Assembly: GCA_007124045.1 (NCBI GenBank)
Contig: SLFX01000181.1
Coordinates: 1 to 33,008 of the forward strand
Reading direction: 5' to 3'
Length of the DNA stretch: 33,008 nt
Origin: Candidatus Delongbacteria bacterium
Lineage (GTDB): Bacteria; UBA4055
The position numbers and the translations under genes are program-made. The notes below the pieces were generated by a model. The model did not search any database. It saw only the letters and a list, made by a program, of their open reading frames with translations, and had not been told where the DNA came from. Of the stretch, positions 8,182 through 15,972 are shown piece after piece. How positions within the stretch are numbered: position 1 is the stretch's first letter; each line of letters begins with the position of its first letter.

Positions 8182-9505
8182 TTCCCCGGATTAGTTTTTC
8201 AAGTTTCATAGCTCTTGATCCCTTAACAGCGATTTCAGAGCCGTTTTCCGCTTCTTCATCAAATCTTGTTTTCAGATCTGCAAAATTTTCAAAAAAATAA
8301 ACATTCTTGTCCTCCATACCACCATTCTGAAGAGCTTCTTTCATGTTTTCACCTATCAGAAACAATTTTTCGGCACCACTATTAAGAGCGTGTCTTATTA
8401 CCTCTGAATGATACTTCCCGGACATTTCTCCTAATTCAAGCATATCCCCAAGAACGATCAAATAACGAACTTCTGTTAATTTAAGATCATTTATCATTTC
8501 TTTAACGGAAGTGGGATTGGAATTATAGCAGTCAAGAAGAACTGTGGAATTTTTATATTTCACGGTCTCGTAACGATTTGAAGAAGGAACATATTCGGAC
8601 AATACTCCGGCAGTGATTTCAGGACTTACACCGAGTTCAGTTGCGGCTGCAGCCGCGGCTAAAGCATTTTTTAAATTCAACATGCCTTTAACCTTCATAC
8701 TCACAAAATTCCCCATAAAATAAAATTCGGGATACCCTTCACTGTTTAGACGGATAGAATCGAATCTGTGATTCACGCTCCCTCTCTGACCGAAACATGA
8801 TATATTGCCTCTGTCCCATTCCTTCAGGTATTCATCGTCTGTATTTAGTATTATTTTTCCGCCTTTAGAATAAATATATTCAAAAAGGGATATTTTTTCC
8901 AAATATACTCCTTTCCTGTCATGCAGCTTTTCCAGATGTGCGTCACCGATATTGGTTATAAGTCCGAAATCGGGATCGGTGATTTCTGTCAGATATCTGA
9001 TCTCTCCTTCCGAGTTGGTCCCTATCTCCACGACAGCCATTTCTGTTTTTTCCTCAATACGGAAAAGAGTCAGAGGGACACCGATAAAATTATTAAAATT
9101 ACCTTTTGTTCCCACCGTATTAAATCTTTCTGAAAGAATATTTACAAGTATTTCTTTTGTGGTCGTTTTGCCGTTGGAACCTGTTATGGCAAAAACTAAA
9201 GTATCAAATGAACTTCTCCATATATATGCAAACTCACCGAGAGTTTTAATCACATCATCGGTATAAATCACCGGAAACTTCCCTGTGTTGACATAGTTTT
9301 GGGACACTACGGGTATGCAGTTCTTTCTTACAGCATCCGGTATAAAATCATGGCCGTCTGAACGATTTCCGCTTATACAGAAAAATATGTTCCCTTCGCA
9401 TAGATCTCTTGAATCTGTTTTTCCTCCGGTAACAGTAAACTCCGATGGTATGTTTTCATATTTTTTTACACTTTCACAGTTGAGGTATTTTTCTATATTT
9501 GTCAT
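8159..9505 (-). CDS. murF: UDP-MurNAc-tripeptide--D-alanyl-D-alanine ligase MurF
   Basis: Cytoplasmic Mur ligase that adds the D-Ala-D-Ala dipeptide to the UDP-MurNAc-tripeptide. The 448 residues contain the MurF-type N-terminal domain (VTGGKTDSRDLCEGNIFFCI), ATP loop GSNGKTTTKE (109-118), TKGNFNNFIGVPLTL, the central TNIGDAHLEKL and the C-terminal DCYNSNPTSV and VLGDMLELGE, the latter typical of MurF. The ATG overlaps the murE stop as ATGA. The next gene is ftsW; the mraY and murD genes usually found between them are missing. Confidence 0.96.
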   Translation of the reverse strand: MTNIEKYLNCESVKKYENIPSEFTVTGGKTDSRDLCEGNIFFCISGNRSDGHDFIPDAVRKNCIPVVSQNYVNTGKFPVIYTDDVIKTLGEFAYIWRSSFDTLVFAITGSNGKTTTKEILVNILSERFNTVGTKGNFNNFIGVPLTLFRIEEKTEMAVVEIGTNSEGEIRYLTEITDPDFGLITNIGDAHLEKLHDRKGVYLEKISLFEYIYSKGGKIILNTDDEYLKEWDRGNISCFGQRGSVNHRFDSIRLNSEGYPEFYFMGNFVSMKVKGMLNLKNALAAAAAATELGVSPEITAGVLSEYVPSSNRYETVKYKNSTVLLDCYNSNPTSVKEMINDLKLTEVRYLIVLGDMLELGEMSGKYHSEVIRHALNSGAEKLFLIGENMKEALQNGGMEDKNVYFFENFADLKTRFDEEAENGSEIAVKGSRAMKLEKLIRGNDYAEKD

Positions 9506-10962
9506 GCTTCTAAACTTCCGGTTATTTTCAGCACCTCATCTTTGTCAGAAAACGGATATTTTACACCATTAATCTCCTGACAGCACTCATGCCCTTTACC
9601 GGCTATAAGTATAACATCACCTTTTTCTGCTGTCGAGACCGCTTCGTTGATAGCCTTTCTTCTATCATTCTCGATTATGATCTTTTTCGTATTCAGCCCC
9701 GCTACAATACTGTCAGTTATAGATTTCGGATCCTCATATCTTGGGTTGTCTGTTGTGATGATAACCTTATCGGATAGTTCTACAGCGATTTTTCCCATAA
9801 GCGGCCTTTTGTTCTGATCCCTGTTCCCGCCGCATCCAAAAACAGTAATGAGCTTCCCTTTTTTGTAACTCTTTATGCTTTCAATAGTGTTTTTTAATGC
9901 GTCCGGAGTGTGAGCATAATCTATGACTACTTCAAAAGATTTTTTATATATTGTCTCCATTCTTCCGGGTATTATTACAGGTTTTTTCATTGCCGATACA
10001 ACCTGACTTACGGTTATTCCTTTCTCAAAAGCACTAAGAATTGATGCCGCAATATTATAAGCCTGAAAATATCCTGAAAGATTTGTTTTTACGGTAAAAA
10101 TTTCATCTGAATATATATAGTCTGTTACCAAACCATCATCCGTCATCTTTATACTGCTTATGAAAAGATCAGAGTTTTTATTTTTTGATGAATAAGTTTT
10201 AACCTTTTTTGAAGAAGCTGAAACGAACATCTCTGAATAAGGATCATCAAGGTTTATCAGCGAAACACCGTCTTTTTTCATATAAGATCTGAAAAGTTCA
10301 GATTTTACAGCAGCATATTCATTCATGTCTTCATGAAAATCAAGATGTTCTTCCGAAAGGTTCGTAAAAACTGCTGTATCGAAATATGTTTCAAGCACTC
10401 TTTTTAGAGTAAGTGAGTGGGATGAAACCTCAACGACTGCATAATCCAATCCCGAATTAACCATCTCGTTCAGATAACGCTGCAAAAAAACTGCATCCGG
10501 GGTTGTCCTTTCAGGAATAAAGTATCTTTTTCCCAAATCGTATTCAACTGTTCCTATCATTCCGCATTTTTTCCCGCAACTCTTTAGTATATGTCTGTAT
10601 ATATACGCGAATGATGTTTTGCCGTTCGTTCCTGTAACCGCAGTGAGATCAATCTTATCCGAAGGACTGTCATAAACAACCGAAGCCACCTTTGACTGTA
10701 TAGTTCTGGAATCGGGAACTTTAATGTAGGTTACACCGTCTATTCTGTTTTTTATCTCTGTTTCAAAAATCACTGCCGTCGCACCATTAATGACGGCATC
10801 TGCGGCATAATCCGCACCATCACCGCTTAATCCTTTTACCGCTACAAAAATCGAATTCTTTAACCTTTCCCTTGATTCTGATGTAACCGATTCGATTTCT
10901 TTTTCTGTAAAGTTAAAAACATCACAATCTCCAATAACCTCTATCAGCCTGCTCAGTTTCAA
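9502..10962 (-). CDS. murE: UDP-MurNAc-L-alanyl-D-glutamate--2,6-diaminopimelate ligase MurE
   Basis: Adds the third stem-peptide residue. The 486 residues show ATP loop GTNGKTSF (111-118), the UDP-substrate segment TTPDAVFLQRYL, the carbamylated-lysine position K220 in EYAAVKSELF, DYAHTPDALKN, and DNPRYEDP (405-412). The DNPR motif is typical of meso-diaminopimelate ligases, whereas lysine-adding enzymes have different residues there; this predicts a mDAP peptidoglycan. The start codon is TTG at 10962, with GGGAGGA 5 nt upstream, and it overlaps the ftsI stop as TTGA. Confidence 0.96.
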   Translation of the reverse strand: MKLSRLIEVIGDCDVFNFTEKEIESVTSESRERLKNSIFVAVKGLSGDGADYAADAVINGATAVIFETEIKNRIDGVTYIKVPDSRTIQSKVASVVYDSPSDKIDLTAVTGTNGKTSFAYIYRHILKSCGKKCGMIGTVEYDLGKRYFIPERTTPDAVFLQRYLNEMVNSGLDYAVVEVSSHSLTLKRVLETYFDTAVFTNLSEEHLDFHEDMNEYAAVKSELFRSYMKKDGVSLINLDDPYSEMFVSASSKKVKTYSSKNKNSDLFISSIKMTDDGLVTDYIYSDEIFTVKTNLSGYFQAYNIAASILSAFEKGITVSQVVSAMKKPVIIPGRMETIYKKSFEVVIDYAHTPDALKNTIESIKSYKKGKLITVFGCGGNRDQNKRPLMGKIAVELSDKVIITTDNPRYEDPKSITDSIVAGLNTKKIIIENDRRKAINEAVSTAEKGDVILIAGKGHECCQEINGVKYPFSDKDEVLKITGSLEA

Positions 10963-13124
10963 CGGGTCCTCCCTGTCAGAAGGTTGTTTTTAAACTGATG
11001 AGAAGCGAATAATGTACATATTTTAGCTCCTGAGGATTCATCATAAAAAATATCAGAATGCGAGTGGATATTGCCCCGACCTACAAGAACAGGATTTATT
11101 CCTGATGCACGCATAAGAGTTACCGCCTCACGGGAAGATAAGGATATCACATCCGGTATATGATCTTCGCCGTTACTCAATACACCTTCTGAATAAACTG
11201 ACGATATGATCAGATGAGTATCGTCTGATACAAGATTGAAAGGTCTTACAGATTGATACGATACCACACTGCCTCTTTCTGCAATAACATAATTTATTCC
11301 GATTTCTTTCAATATATTTTCCGATTCAGACAACCTGAGTCCACGGAGTTCAGGAACTTCCTTGTATCTGACTGCCTGTGATCTTTCCGCAATATTACTG
11401 ATTCTGTTTTCATCGTATATTCTGCTTATTATATTTTTGAAAACAGGCGCAGCAACTGTACCGCCGTATATTGAACCTCTCGGAGAGGATATCAATACAA
11501 GACAGACCAGCTTAGGATCGTCATAAGGCACTATGCCGATAAAACTTGCGTCGTAAAATCTTGATGAATAACTTCCGTCAACTACCTTTTGTGATGTGCC
11601 GGTCTTACCGCCTACTCTCAAACCTTCAATTTCAGCGTTTCTGCCGGTACCGTTTTCAACAGCATACCTCAGTAAGTTCCTTGTTCTTTGAGCTGCTGAA
11701 GCTCCGATTACCCGTCTGACCGGCTGAACATCATATTTTTTAACAACCCTGTTGTCTTTGTCTATTATTCCTTTAACTATCATCGGCTTTAATAGAGTCC
11801 CGCCGTTTGCAATTGCACTGTAGGCAACTGCCATTTGAAGAGGCGTCACGCTTATTCCCTGACCAAAACTTATTGTCGGTTGTGTCGTAAGACTCCAGTT
11901 CCTGAGCCTTGGAAACATTCCGCTAACTTCTCCGGTCAATTCAATATCTGTTCTGCTCCCGAATCCAAAAGCTCTCAAAAAAGAAAAATGTTTTGCTTTA
12001 TCAAGTCTGGATGCAGCCAGAAGAGTTCCTATATTGCTCGACTCTGCAAATACATCTTTATATTTCATAAGTTCTTCTTCGTTCTCATGTGAGTCTCTGA
12101 TCCTTCTTCTGCCTATCATTATACCTTTGTTATCGCAAAAAAACTCATCATCTTCTTTAAGCAGATTTTCTTCAAAAAGCATTGCTGAAGTTAGAGTCTT
12201 GAAGGTTGATCCAGGTTCATACATATCAGTTACAGGTGTCGCTTTTCTTGCCGAAGGATCAAACCGGCCCGGATCGTTAGGATCAAAGTCAGGATATCCT
12301 GCCATAGCCATTATTTCGCCTGAGTTAGGCTCCATCAATATTACAACACCTTTTTCGGCCTTCCATCTTTCCACTGCTTTTTTTAGTTCATCCTCAGCTA
12401 TGGCCTGATATGACTGGTCTATGGTTAGAACTATACTGTGTCCCGGTTCAGGTTCTTTTTTCAGATTCACCGATCCGTAAGACCTGTTCTGCATGGCGTC
12501 TCTGTATATATACTCCCAACCGTCAATACCGGTAAGCTGTTCACAAAATTCTTTTTCTATCCCGCTTAGACCTTCTCCGTCAATGTTTGTATATCCAATG
12601 ATATGGGAAGCTGTTCGGCCGTTTGGATAGACTCTGTTTGGTGTAAGTCTGAATGATGCCGCAAAACTCTCTCTTTCTGTTAGTGCTCTCAAAATATCGT
12701 TTTTCTGTTTTTCGGTCAGATTTTGTGTAAGCCACAAAAATCCGTTTCTGGAGTTTAAACCCTTAAGGTAATTCCTGTGATCACCTCCTGTAATTTGAGC
12801 AATTCTTTTAGAAAGCCCGGCTTTGTCCTCCACGGCTCTTGTGTTTATTCCAAAAGCGTAATTCATTCCTATGTTTTCGGAGAGTGTTCTGTACCTTCTG
12901 TCGTAAATATTACCCTTTGGTGCATACACGATCATTCTTTTTCTTGACTGAGCACTATATCTTTCGGAGTAACGACTGTGATTGATTATTTGTACATTTA
13001 TCAGTTTTACTATAATAATGAAATAAAGCAGAAGTCCGGTGCAGCCCGCAAAAAATACTCTTGATATGTTTTTTCTCTCAAATCTTGAAGATATATTCTT
13101 TGCAGTGCGATCTGAATTTTTCAT
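10959..13124 (-). CDS. ftsI: Class B penicillin-binding protein (FtsI/PBP2-type transpeptidase) with two C-terminal PASTA domains
   Basis: Septal D,D-transpeptidase that crosslinks strands made by FtsW. Its 721 residues comprise a basic cytoplasmic tail, one membrane segment (about 23-45), the pedestal domain (YAPKGNIYDRRYRTLSEN) and the transpeptidase domain with S306-x-x-K309 (GSTFK), S362-S-N364 and K507-T-G-T. After the catalytic domain come two PASTA-like repeats (about 588-645, starting KEVPELRGLRLSESENIL, and about 655-712, starting IPDVISLSSREAVTLM). The layout resembles PBP2x/SpoVD-type proteins and is longer than E. coli FtsI. It follows ftsL by 7 nt. The ribosome site before the ATG is weak, consistent with coupling to ftsL. 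Confidence 0.95.
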   Translation of the reverse strand: MKNSDRTAKNISSRFERKNISRVFFAGCTGLLLYFIIIVKLINVQIINHSRYSERYSAQSRKRMIVYAPKGNIYDRRYRTLSENIGMNYAFGINTRAVEDKAGLSKRIAQITGGDHRNYLKGLNSRNGFLWLTQNLTEKQKNDILRALTERESFAASFRLTPNRVYPNGRTASHIIGYTNIDGEGLSGIEKEFCEQLTGIDGWEYIYRDAMQNRSYGSVNLKKEPEPGHSIVLTIDQSYQAIAEDELKKAVERWKAEKGVVILMEPNSGEIMAMAGYPDFDPNDPGRFDPSARKATPVTDMYEPGSTFKTLTSAMLFEENLLKEDDEFFCDNKGIMIGRRRIRDSHENEEELMKYKDVFAESSNIGTLLAASRLDKAKHFSFLRAFGFGSRTDIELTGEVSGMFPRLRNWSLTTQPTISFGQGISVTPLQMAVAYSAIANGGTLLKPMIVKGIIDKDNRVVKKYDVQPVRRVIGASAAQRTRNLLRYAVENGTGRNAEIEGLRVGGKTGTSQKVVDGSYSSRFYDASFIGIVPYDDPKLVCLVLISSPRGSIYGGTVAAPVFKNIISRIYDENRISNIAERSQAVRYKEVPELRGLRLSESENILKEIGINYVIAERGSVVSYQSVRPFNLVSDDTHLIISSVYSEGVLSNGEDHIPDVISLSSREAVTLMRASGINPVLVGRGNIHSHSDIFYDESSGAKICTLFASHQFKNNLLTGRTR

Positions 13125-13131
13125 CAGTTTT

Positions 13132-13554
13132 TCATCTTTCCGGGTAAATATTTTTATCTGTTATCATAGTCAAATTAATATTTGTATCAAACAACTCAGG
13201 CATATTTGAATTGTGACCTGATTCGAAAAGCTCTTTTTTGTCGACAATGGTAAAGCTTTTAACATCGCTTGAAAGATATCTCATCTTAAGATCATTCTCT
13301 GCATAATTTACTATATCGCTGAAAGTGAAGATTTTTTCATTAAAAGAAATCAGCCTTTCCAGCTCTTCTTCAAGAATTGACTGTTTTGTCATAAGCCTTA
13401 CTGTGTCTCTTGAAACTGATTTGATCTGAGACTGTATAATAACATGTGACCCTATGATCAATGCCAGAAATAGCGTTTTAAGTACCAGCCCGAAAACCGA
13501 AATTCTTCTGTTCAGACTTTGGACTCCGTTTCCTCTTACATATTTCTGTGCCAT
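13132..13554 (-). CDS. ftsL: FtsL-like division protein
   Basis: Small bitopic membrane protein expected to bridge FtsQ and the FtsW/FtsI synthase. The 140 residues have a basic N-terminus (QSLNRRI), one membrane segment (about 20-41) and a periplasmic coiled-coil-like helix (about 45-78, with the ILEEELERLISFNEK stretch), followed by a poorly conserved tail. FtsL diverges too much for a call on sequence alone; the assignment rests on topology and on the invariant position between rsmH and ftsI. It starts 9 nt after rsmH. Confidence 0.82.
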   Translation of the reverse strand: MAQKYVRGNGVQSLNRRISVFGLVLKTLFLALIIGSHVIIQSQIKSVSRDTVRLMTKQSILEEELERLISFNEKIFTFSDIVNYAENDLKMRYLSSDVKSFTIVDKKELFESGHNSNMPELFDTNINLTMITDKNIYPER

Positions 13555-13563
13555 AACATGCTC

Positions 13564-14493
13564 CTATATTTTTTCGTATACTCTTAACTTTGCGCTTCTT
13601 GATCTTGAATTACGCTGAATTTCATCATCTTCAGGTCTGATAACTTTTCCTGTTACATTTATGATCTCCGGTACCGTTTCGCACATGCATCTTGGAAAGC
13701 TTACGGGACATGTACATTTTCTTGAATTTTCCGATATAAAACTCTTCACTATTCTGTCTTCCAGTGAATGATACGAAATAACCCCTGCTCTTCCACCCTT
13801 CTTCATTATAGAGACTGAGATATCTAAAGCTTTTTTTATTTCGTCCAGCTCGCCGTTCACAACAATTCTGATCGCCTGAAAAATTCTTGAAAGAGACTTC
13901 ACTCTATGCCTGGATCCAACTACTGAAGATACTATATCAGCGAGATCTTTAGTATTTTCGATCTCTCTTTCCGACCTTCGGGAAACTATTCTGGCAGCTA
14001 TTTGAGCAGATCTGTTCTCCTCTCCAAATTCAAAGAAGATTCTTTGAAGGTCTTTTTTGCTGTAGTTATTTACGATATCTCTTGCAGAAATTTCATTTTC
14101 AGGATTCATCCTCATATCCAGAAGTCCGTCAAGTGAGTGAGAAAATCCTCTTTCCGGGTCATTAATCTGTTTTGAAGAAACTCCCAGATCGAAGATTATT
14201 CCGTCGAATTTTTGACCGTAAATAATATCCGTAATCTCTTTCAAACTTCCAAATTCAATATTTACAGCCTTAAAGTTCTTTCTGTCCTTAAGTCTTTCAG
14301 ATGCGAAATTTATCGCTTCTGGATCTCTGTCAACTCCTATCACAAAACCATCTTCTTCCAAGTGGTTCAGGACAGCTTCAGAATGCCCTCCGCCGCCAAG
14401 AGTACAGTCAAGATAAGTGCCATTCCTGTTCCTTACAATATACTTAACTATCTGGTCTGTCATTACCGGTATGTGATAGTTACTGAAAAACAT
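13564..14493 (-). CDS. rsmH: 16S rRNA (cytosine1402-N4)-methyltransferase RsmH (MraW)
   Basis: SAM-dependent methyltransferase acting on C1402 of 16S rRNA in the decoding centre. The 309 residues carry the N-terminal HIPVMTDQIV motif, SAM loop DCTLGGGGHSEAVL, acidic GVDRDPEAINFA, FDLGVSSKQINDPERGFS, AIRIVVNGELDEI and SYHSLEDRIVKSF. The ATG at 14493 has AGAGG about 10 nt upstream. It is the second gene of the dcw operon, separated from mraZ by a 64-nt spacer containing a UUCG hairpin. Confidence 0.97.
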   Translation of the reverse strand: MFFSNYHIPVMTDQIVKYIVRNRNGTYLDCTLGGGGHSEAVLNHLEEDGFVIGVDRDPEAINFASERLKDRKNFKAVNIEFGSLKEITDIIYGQKFDGIIFDLGVSSKQINDPERGFSHSLDGLLDMRMNPENEISARDIVNNYSKKDLQRIFFEFGEENRSAQIAARIVSRRSEREIENTKDLADIVSSVVGSRHRVKSLSRIFQAIRIVVNGELDEIKKALDISVSIMKKGGRAGVISYHSLEDRIVKSFISENSRKCTCPVSFPRCMCETVPEIINVTGKVIRPEDDEIQRNSRSRSAKLRVYEKI

Positions 14494-14522
14494 ATATAAT
14501 TAACCTCTCGCAGAAAAATTTT

Positions 14523-14540
14523 CCGCTACCGAAGTAGCGG
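14523..14540 (-). promoter_or_regulatory. UUCG-capped stem-loop between mraZ and rsmH (attenuator or stability element)
   Basis: In the transcript the sequence is CCGCUAC-UUCG-GUAGCGG: a perfect 7-bp stem closed by C-G around a UUCG tetraloop, an exceptionally stable hairpin. It is followed by AAAA and then UUUUU, so it could act as a weak terminator or attenuator after mraZ. It could also be a barrier that sets mraZ apart from the downstream mRNA. It is the only sizeable gap inside the otherwise tight operon. Confidence 0.6.
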
Positions 14541-14557
14541 AGGAGAATTATTTTATT

Positions 14558-15061
14558 CTAATGATCTTTTTTTTTGCTTCTGTTCAGTATGCCGTGAAAA
14601 TCCGGTTCTTCGGTTTGCGCTGTAATCTCTTTCGAGTAAATTTCAAACACTTCTTCGGACCACACCTGAAGTCTGTTTCCGCCAAAACCCTGAATGAACA
14701 GGTTTTTTGATGCTTTTATATATTTGAGAAACTCTTTGGGAAATGTCATTCTGGACATACCGTCAAGCGACGCCTCGTCACATTTCAGAGTAGTGAAAAG
14801 CGACAGCTCGTCATCCGAAAGACTAATTTCCAGCTGCTCATAAAACAAAACCCACTCTTCATCCGTAAAAACATAAAAAACAGGGTATTTTTCATCCGAT
14901 CCCGGCTTTTTCACATAATCTTTGTAAAGGTGAAAAACATTAAATTTTTCTCTTTTGGTATCCTCGTGGTCTTCGGGAAGTATTCTTTTCAGAATCTTTT
15001 TGAAATTAATTCGCCCTTTTTCATCCAGTGAGTATTTGTATTTACCCGAAAAGACACCCAT
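14558..15061 (-). CDS. mraZ: Transcriptional regulator MraZ
   Basis: DNA-binding protein with two SpoVT/AbrB-like half domains; forms ring oligomers and regulates its own dcw operon. First half: FSGKYKYSLDEKGRI (canonical MraZ opening); second half: EASLDGMSRMTFPKEFLKYI followed by FIQGFGGNRLQVWS. The ATG at 15061 (167 residues) is chosen because MraZ proteins begin within a few residues of the FxGxYxYxLDxKGR motif. An in-frame ATG at 15076 adds MKVYK but would be encoded by the operator repeat. No ribosome site precedes either start, and the predicted leader is short. It heads the operon and has its own promoter and tandem-repeat operator. Confidence 0.93.
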   Translation of the reverse strand: MGVFSGKYKYSLDEKGRINFKKILKRILPEDHEDTKREKFNVFHLYKDYVKKPGSDEKYPVFYVFTDEEWVLFYEQLEISLSDDELSLFTTLKCDEASLDGMSRMTFPKEFLKYIKASKNLFIQGFGGNRLQVWSEEVFEIYSKEITAQTEEPDFHGILNRSKKKDH

Positions 15062-15091
15062 TTTATACACTTTCATACATTTTTATACACT
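15062..15091 (-). promoter_or_regulatory. Probable MraZ operator: three tandem 10-nt repeats
   Basis: On the minus strand three abutting, head-to-tail 10-mers read AGTGTATAAA, AATGTATGAA, AGTGTATAAA (15091 to 15062) and run straight into the ATGGG of the mraZ start. MraZ operators are direct repeats with about 10-bp period (TGGG-type in E. coli, AAAGTG-type in Mollicutes). The periodicity and the AAAGTGT sequence across the second junction fit the latter. They lie between the -10 box and the start codon, so bound MraZ would block initiation. The function is inferred from position and pattern. Confidence 0.65.
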
Positions 15092-15099
15092 GGGAGTAA

Positions 15100-15126
15100 A
15101 TTATACAATACTTAAGCCTTTGTCAA
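15100..15126 (-). promoter_or_regulatory. dcw operon promoter upstream of mraZ
   Basis: Minus-strand TTGACA (15126-15121) and TATAAT (15105-15100), both perfect consensus, are separated by a shorter-than-usual 15-nt spacer. The predicted start of transcription near 15093 falls at the first operator repeat and leaves a leader of only about 30 nt without a Shine-Dalgarno sequence. Confidence 0.65.
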
Positions 15127-15149
15127 GTCTTTTATTATTTTTTTTTAAA

Positions 15150-15176
15150 ATAAAATAACCGCCGGTTGGCGGTTAT
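15150..15176 (-). terminator. Intrinsic terminator after pyrH
   Basis: Perfect 9-bp stem ATAACCGCC/GGCGGTTAT (15155-15176) with a 4-nt loop; on the minus strand it is followed by TTTTATTTT. It separates the rplM-to-pyrH unit from the mraZ promoter directly downstream. Confidence 0.8.
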
Positions 15177-15203
15177 AAGGGATCTATATTTTTTAAGGTA
15201 CAA

Positions 15204-15914
15204 TTACTCTATAACTGATCCGACATCTTCTCCGTTAAGAAAACCTTTCAGGTGACCTTTTTTCAAAAGATTAACAACACCTATTCTTAATGAATTTTCA
15301 AGCGAAAAACTAACAGCTGTTATGTCAAGTACTCTCAGGTTTTGTTTCATAACTTCCATATGCGACAAAGATCTGATCTTTTTTGCCCCCGCATTTGTTA
15401 CAGGGTCTGAATCATAGATTCCGTCAACTTTTGTAGCTTTGATCATAATATCTGCACCTATCTCTTTTGCACGCAATACAGCTGCAGTATCGGTAGTGAA
15501 AAAAGGATTACCGGTCCCACAGGCGAAAATGACCACTTTGCCGTTTTTAAAATGATCCAGTGCCTTGCTGATAATTACCTGATCGGCAATCTTATCAATT
15601 GATATTGCACTTTGAATGACAGAATCTATACCGGCATTCTTCAGGGCATTATGAAGAGCTATAGAATTTATCATAGTGGCGAGCATACCCATCTGATCAG
15701 CTTGCACCCTATTCATACTCTCCGCATTTTTTGAAAGCCCCCTGAATATATTACCCCCTCCGATAACTATACCGGTTTCAACACCCGTTGCGCATACTGA
15801 TGCAACTTCTGATGCTGTATAGCTCAGTACTTCAGGATCGATACCGTATCCCTGACTGCCGACCATCGCTTCGCCGGACAATTTTATAAGTACTCTTTTA
15901 AATTTTCTGTTCAT
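15204..15914 (-). CDS. pyrH: UMP kinase PyrH
   Basis: Bacterial hexameric UMP kinase of the amino-acid-kinase fold; phosphorylates UMP to UDP for nucleotide and peptidoglycan-precursor supply. In 236 residues: RVLIKLSGEAMVG at the N-terminus (Lys11), GGGNIFRGL (52-60), the nucleotide-binding ACGTGNPFFTTDTAA segment and KVDGIYDSDP. The ATG at 15914 (MNRKFKRV) is chosen: an upstream in-frame extension would have to be read through the tsf terminator hairpin, and AAGGA precedes the chosen ATG by about 11 nt. It sits downstream of rpsB-tsf as in many bacteria; frr, the usual next gene, is not here. Confidence 0.96.
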   Translation of the reverse strand: MNRKFKRVLIKLSGEAMVGSQGYGIDPEVLSYTASEVASVCATGVETGIVIGGGNIFRGLSKNAESMNRVQADQMGMLATMINSIALHNALKNAGIDSVIQSAISIDKIADQVIISKALDHFKNGKVVIFACGTGNPFFTTDTAAVLRAKEIGADIMIKATKVDGIYDSDPVTNAGAKKIRSLSHMEVMKQNLRVLDITAVSFSLENSLRIGVVNLLKKGHLKGFLNGEDVGSVIE

Positions 15915-15934
15915 GTGATATTTTTCCTTAAAAT

Positions 15935-15963
15935 ATAAAGAAAAGCCCCGGTTGATCCGGGGC
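15935..15963 (-). terminator. Intrinsic terminator after tsf
   Basis: Stem GCCCCGG/CCGGGGC (7 bp, 5-nt loop, 15945-15963) followed on the minus strand by TTTTCTTTATATTTT. It starts 10 nt past the tsf stop and lies just upstream of pyrH, so pyrH expression may depend on read-through or a separate promoter. Confidence 0.75.
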
Positions 15964-15972
15964 AATACAAAC

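Noticed and set aside
15915-15965. Upstream extension of pyrH through the tsf terminator
   Set aside because: It would encode the hairpin arms and has no ribosome site; PyrH proteins begin near MNRKFKRVLIKLSGE.
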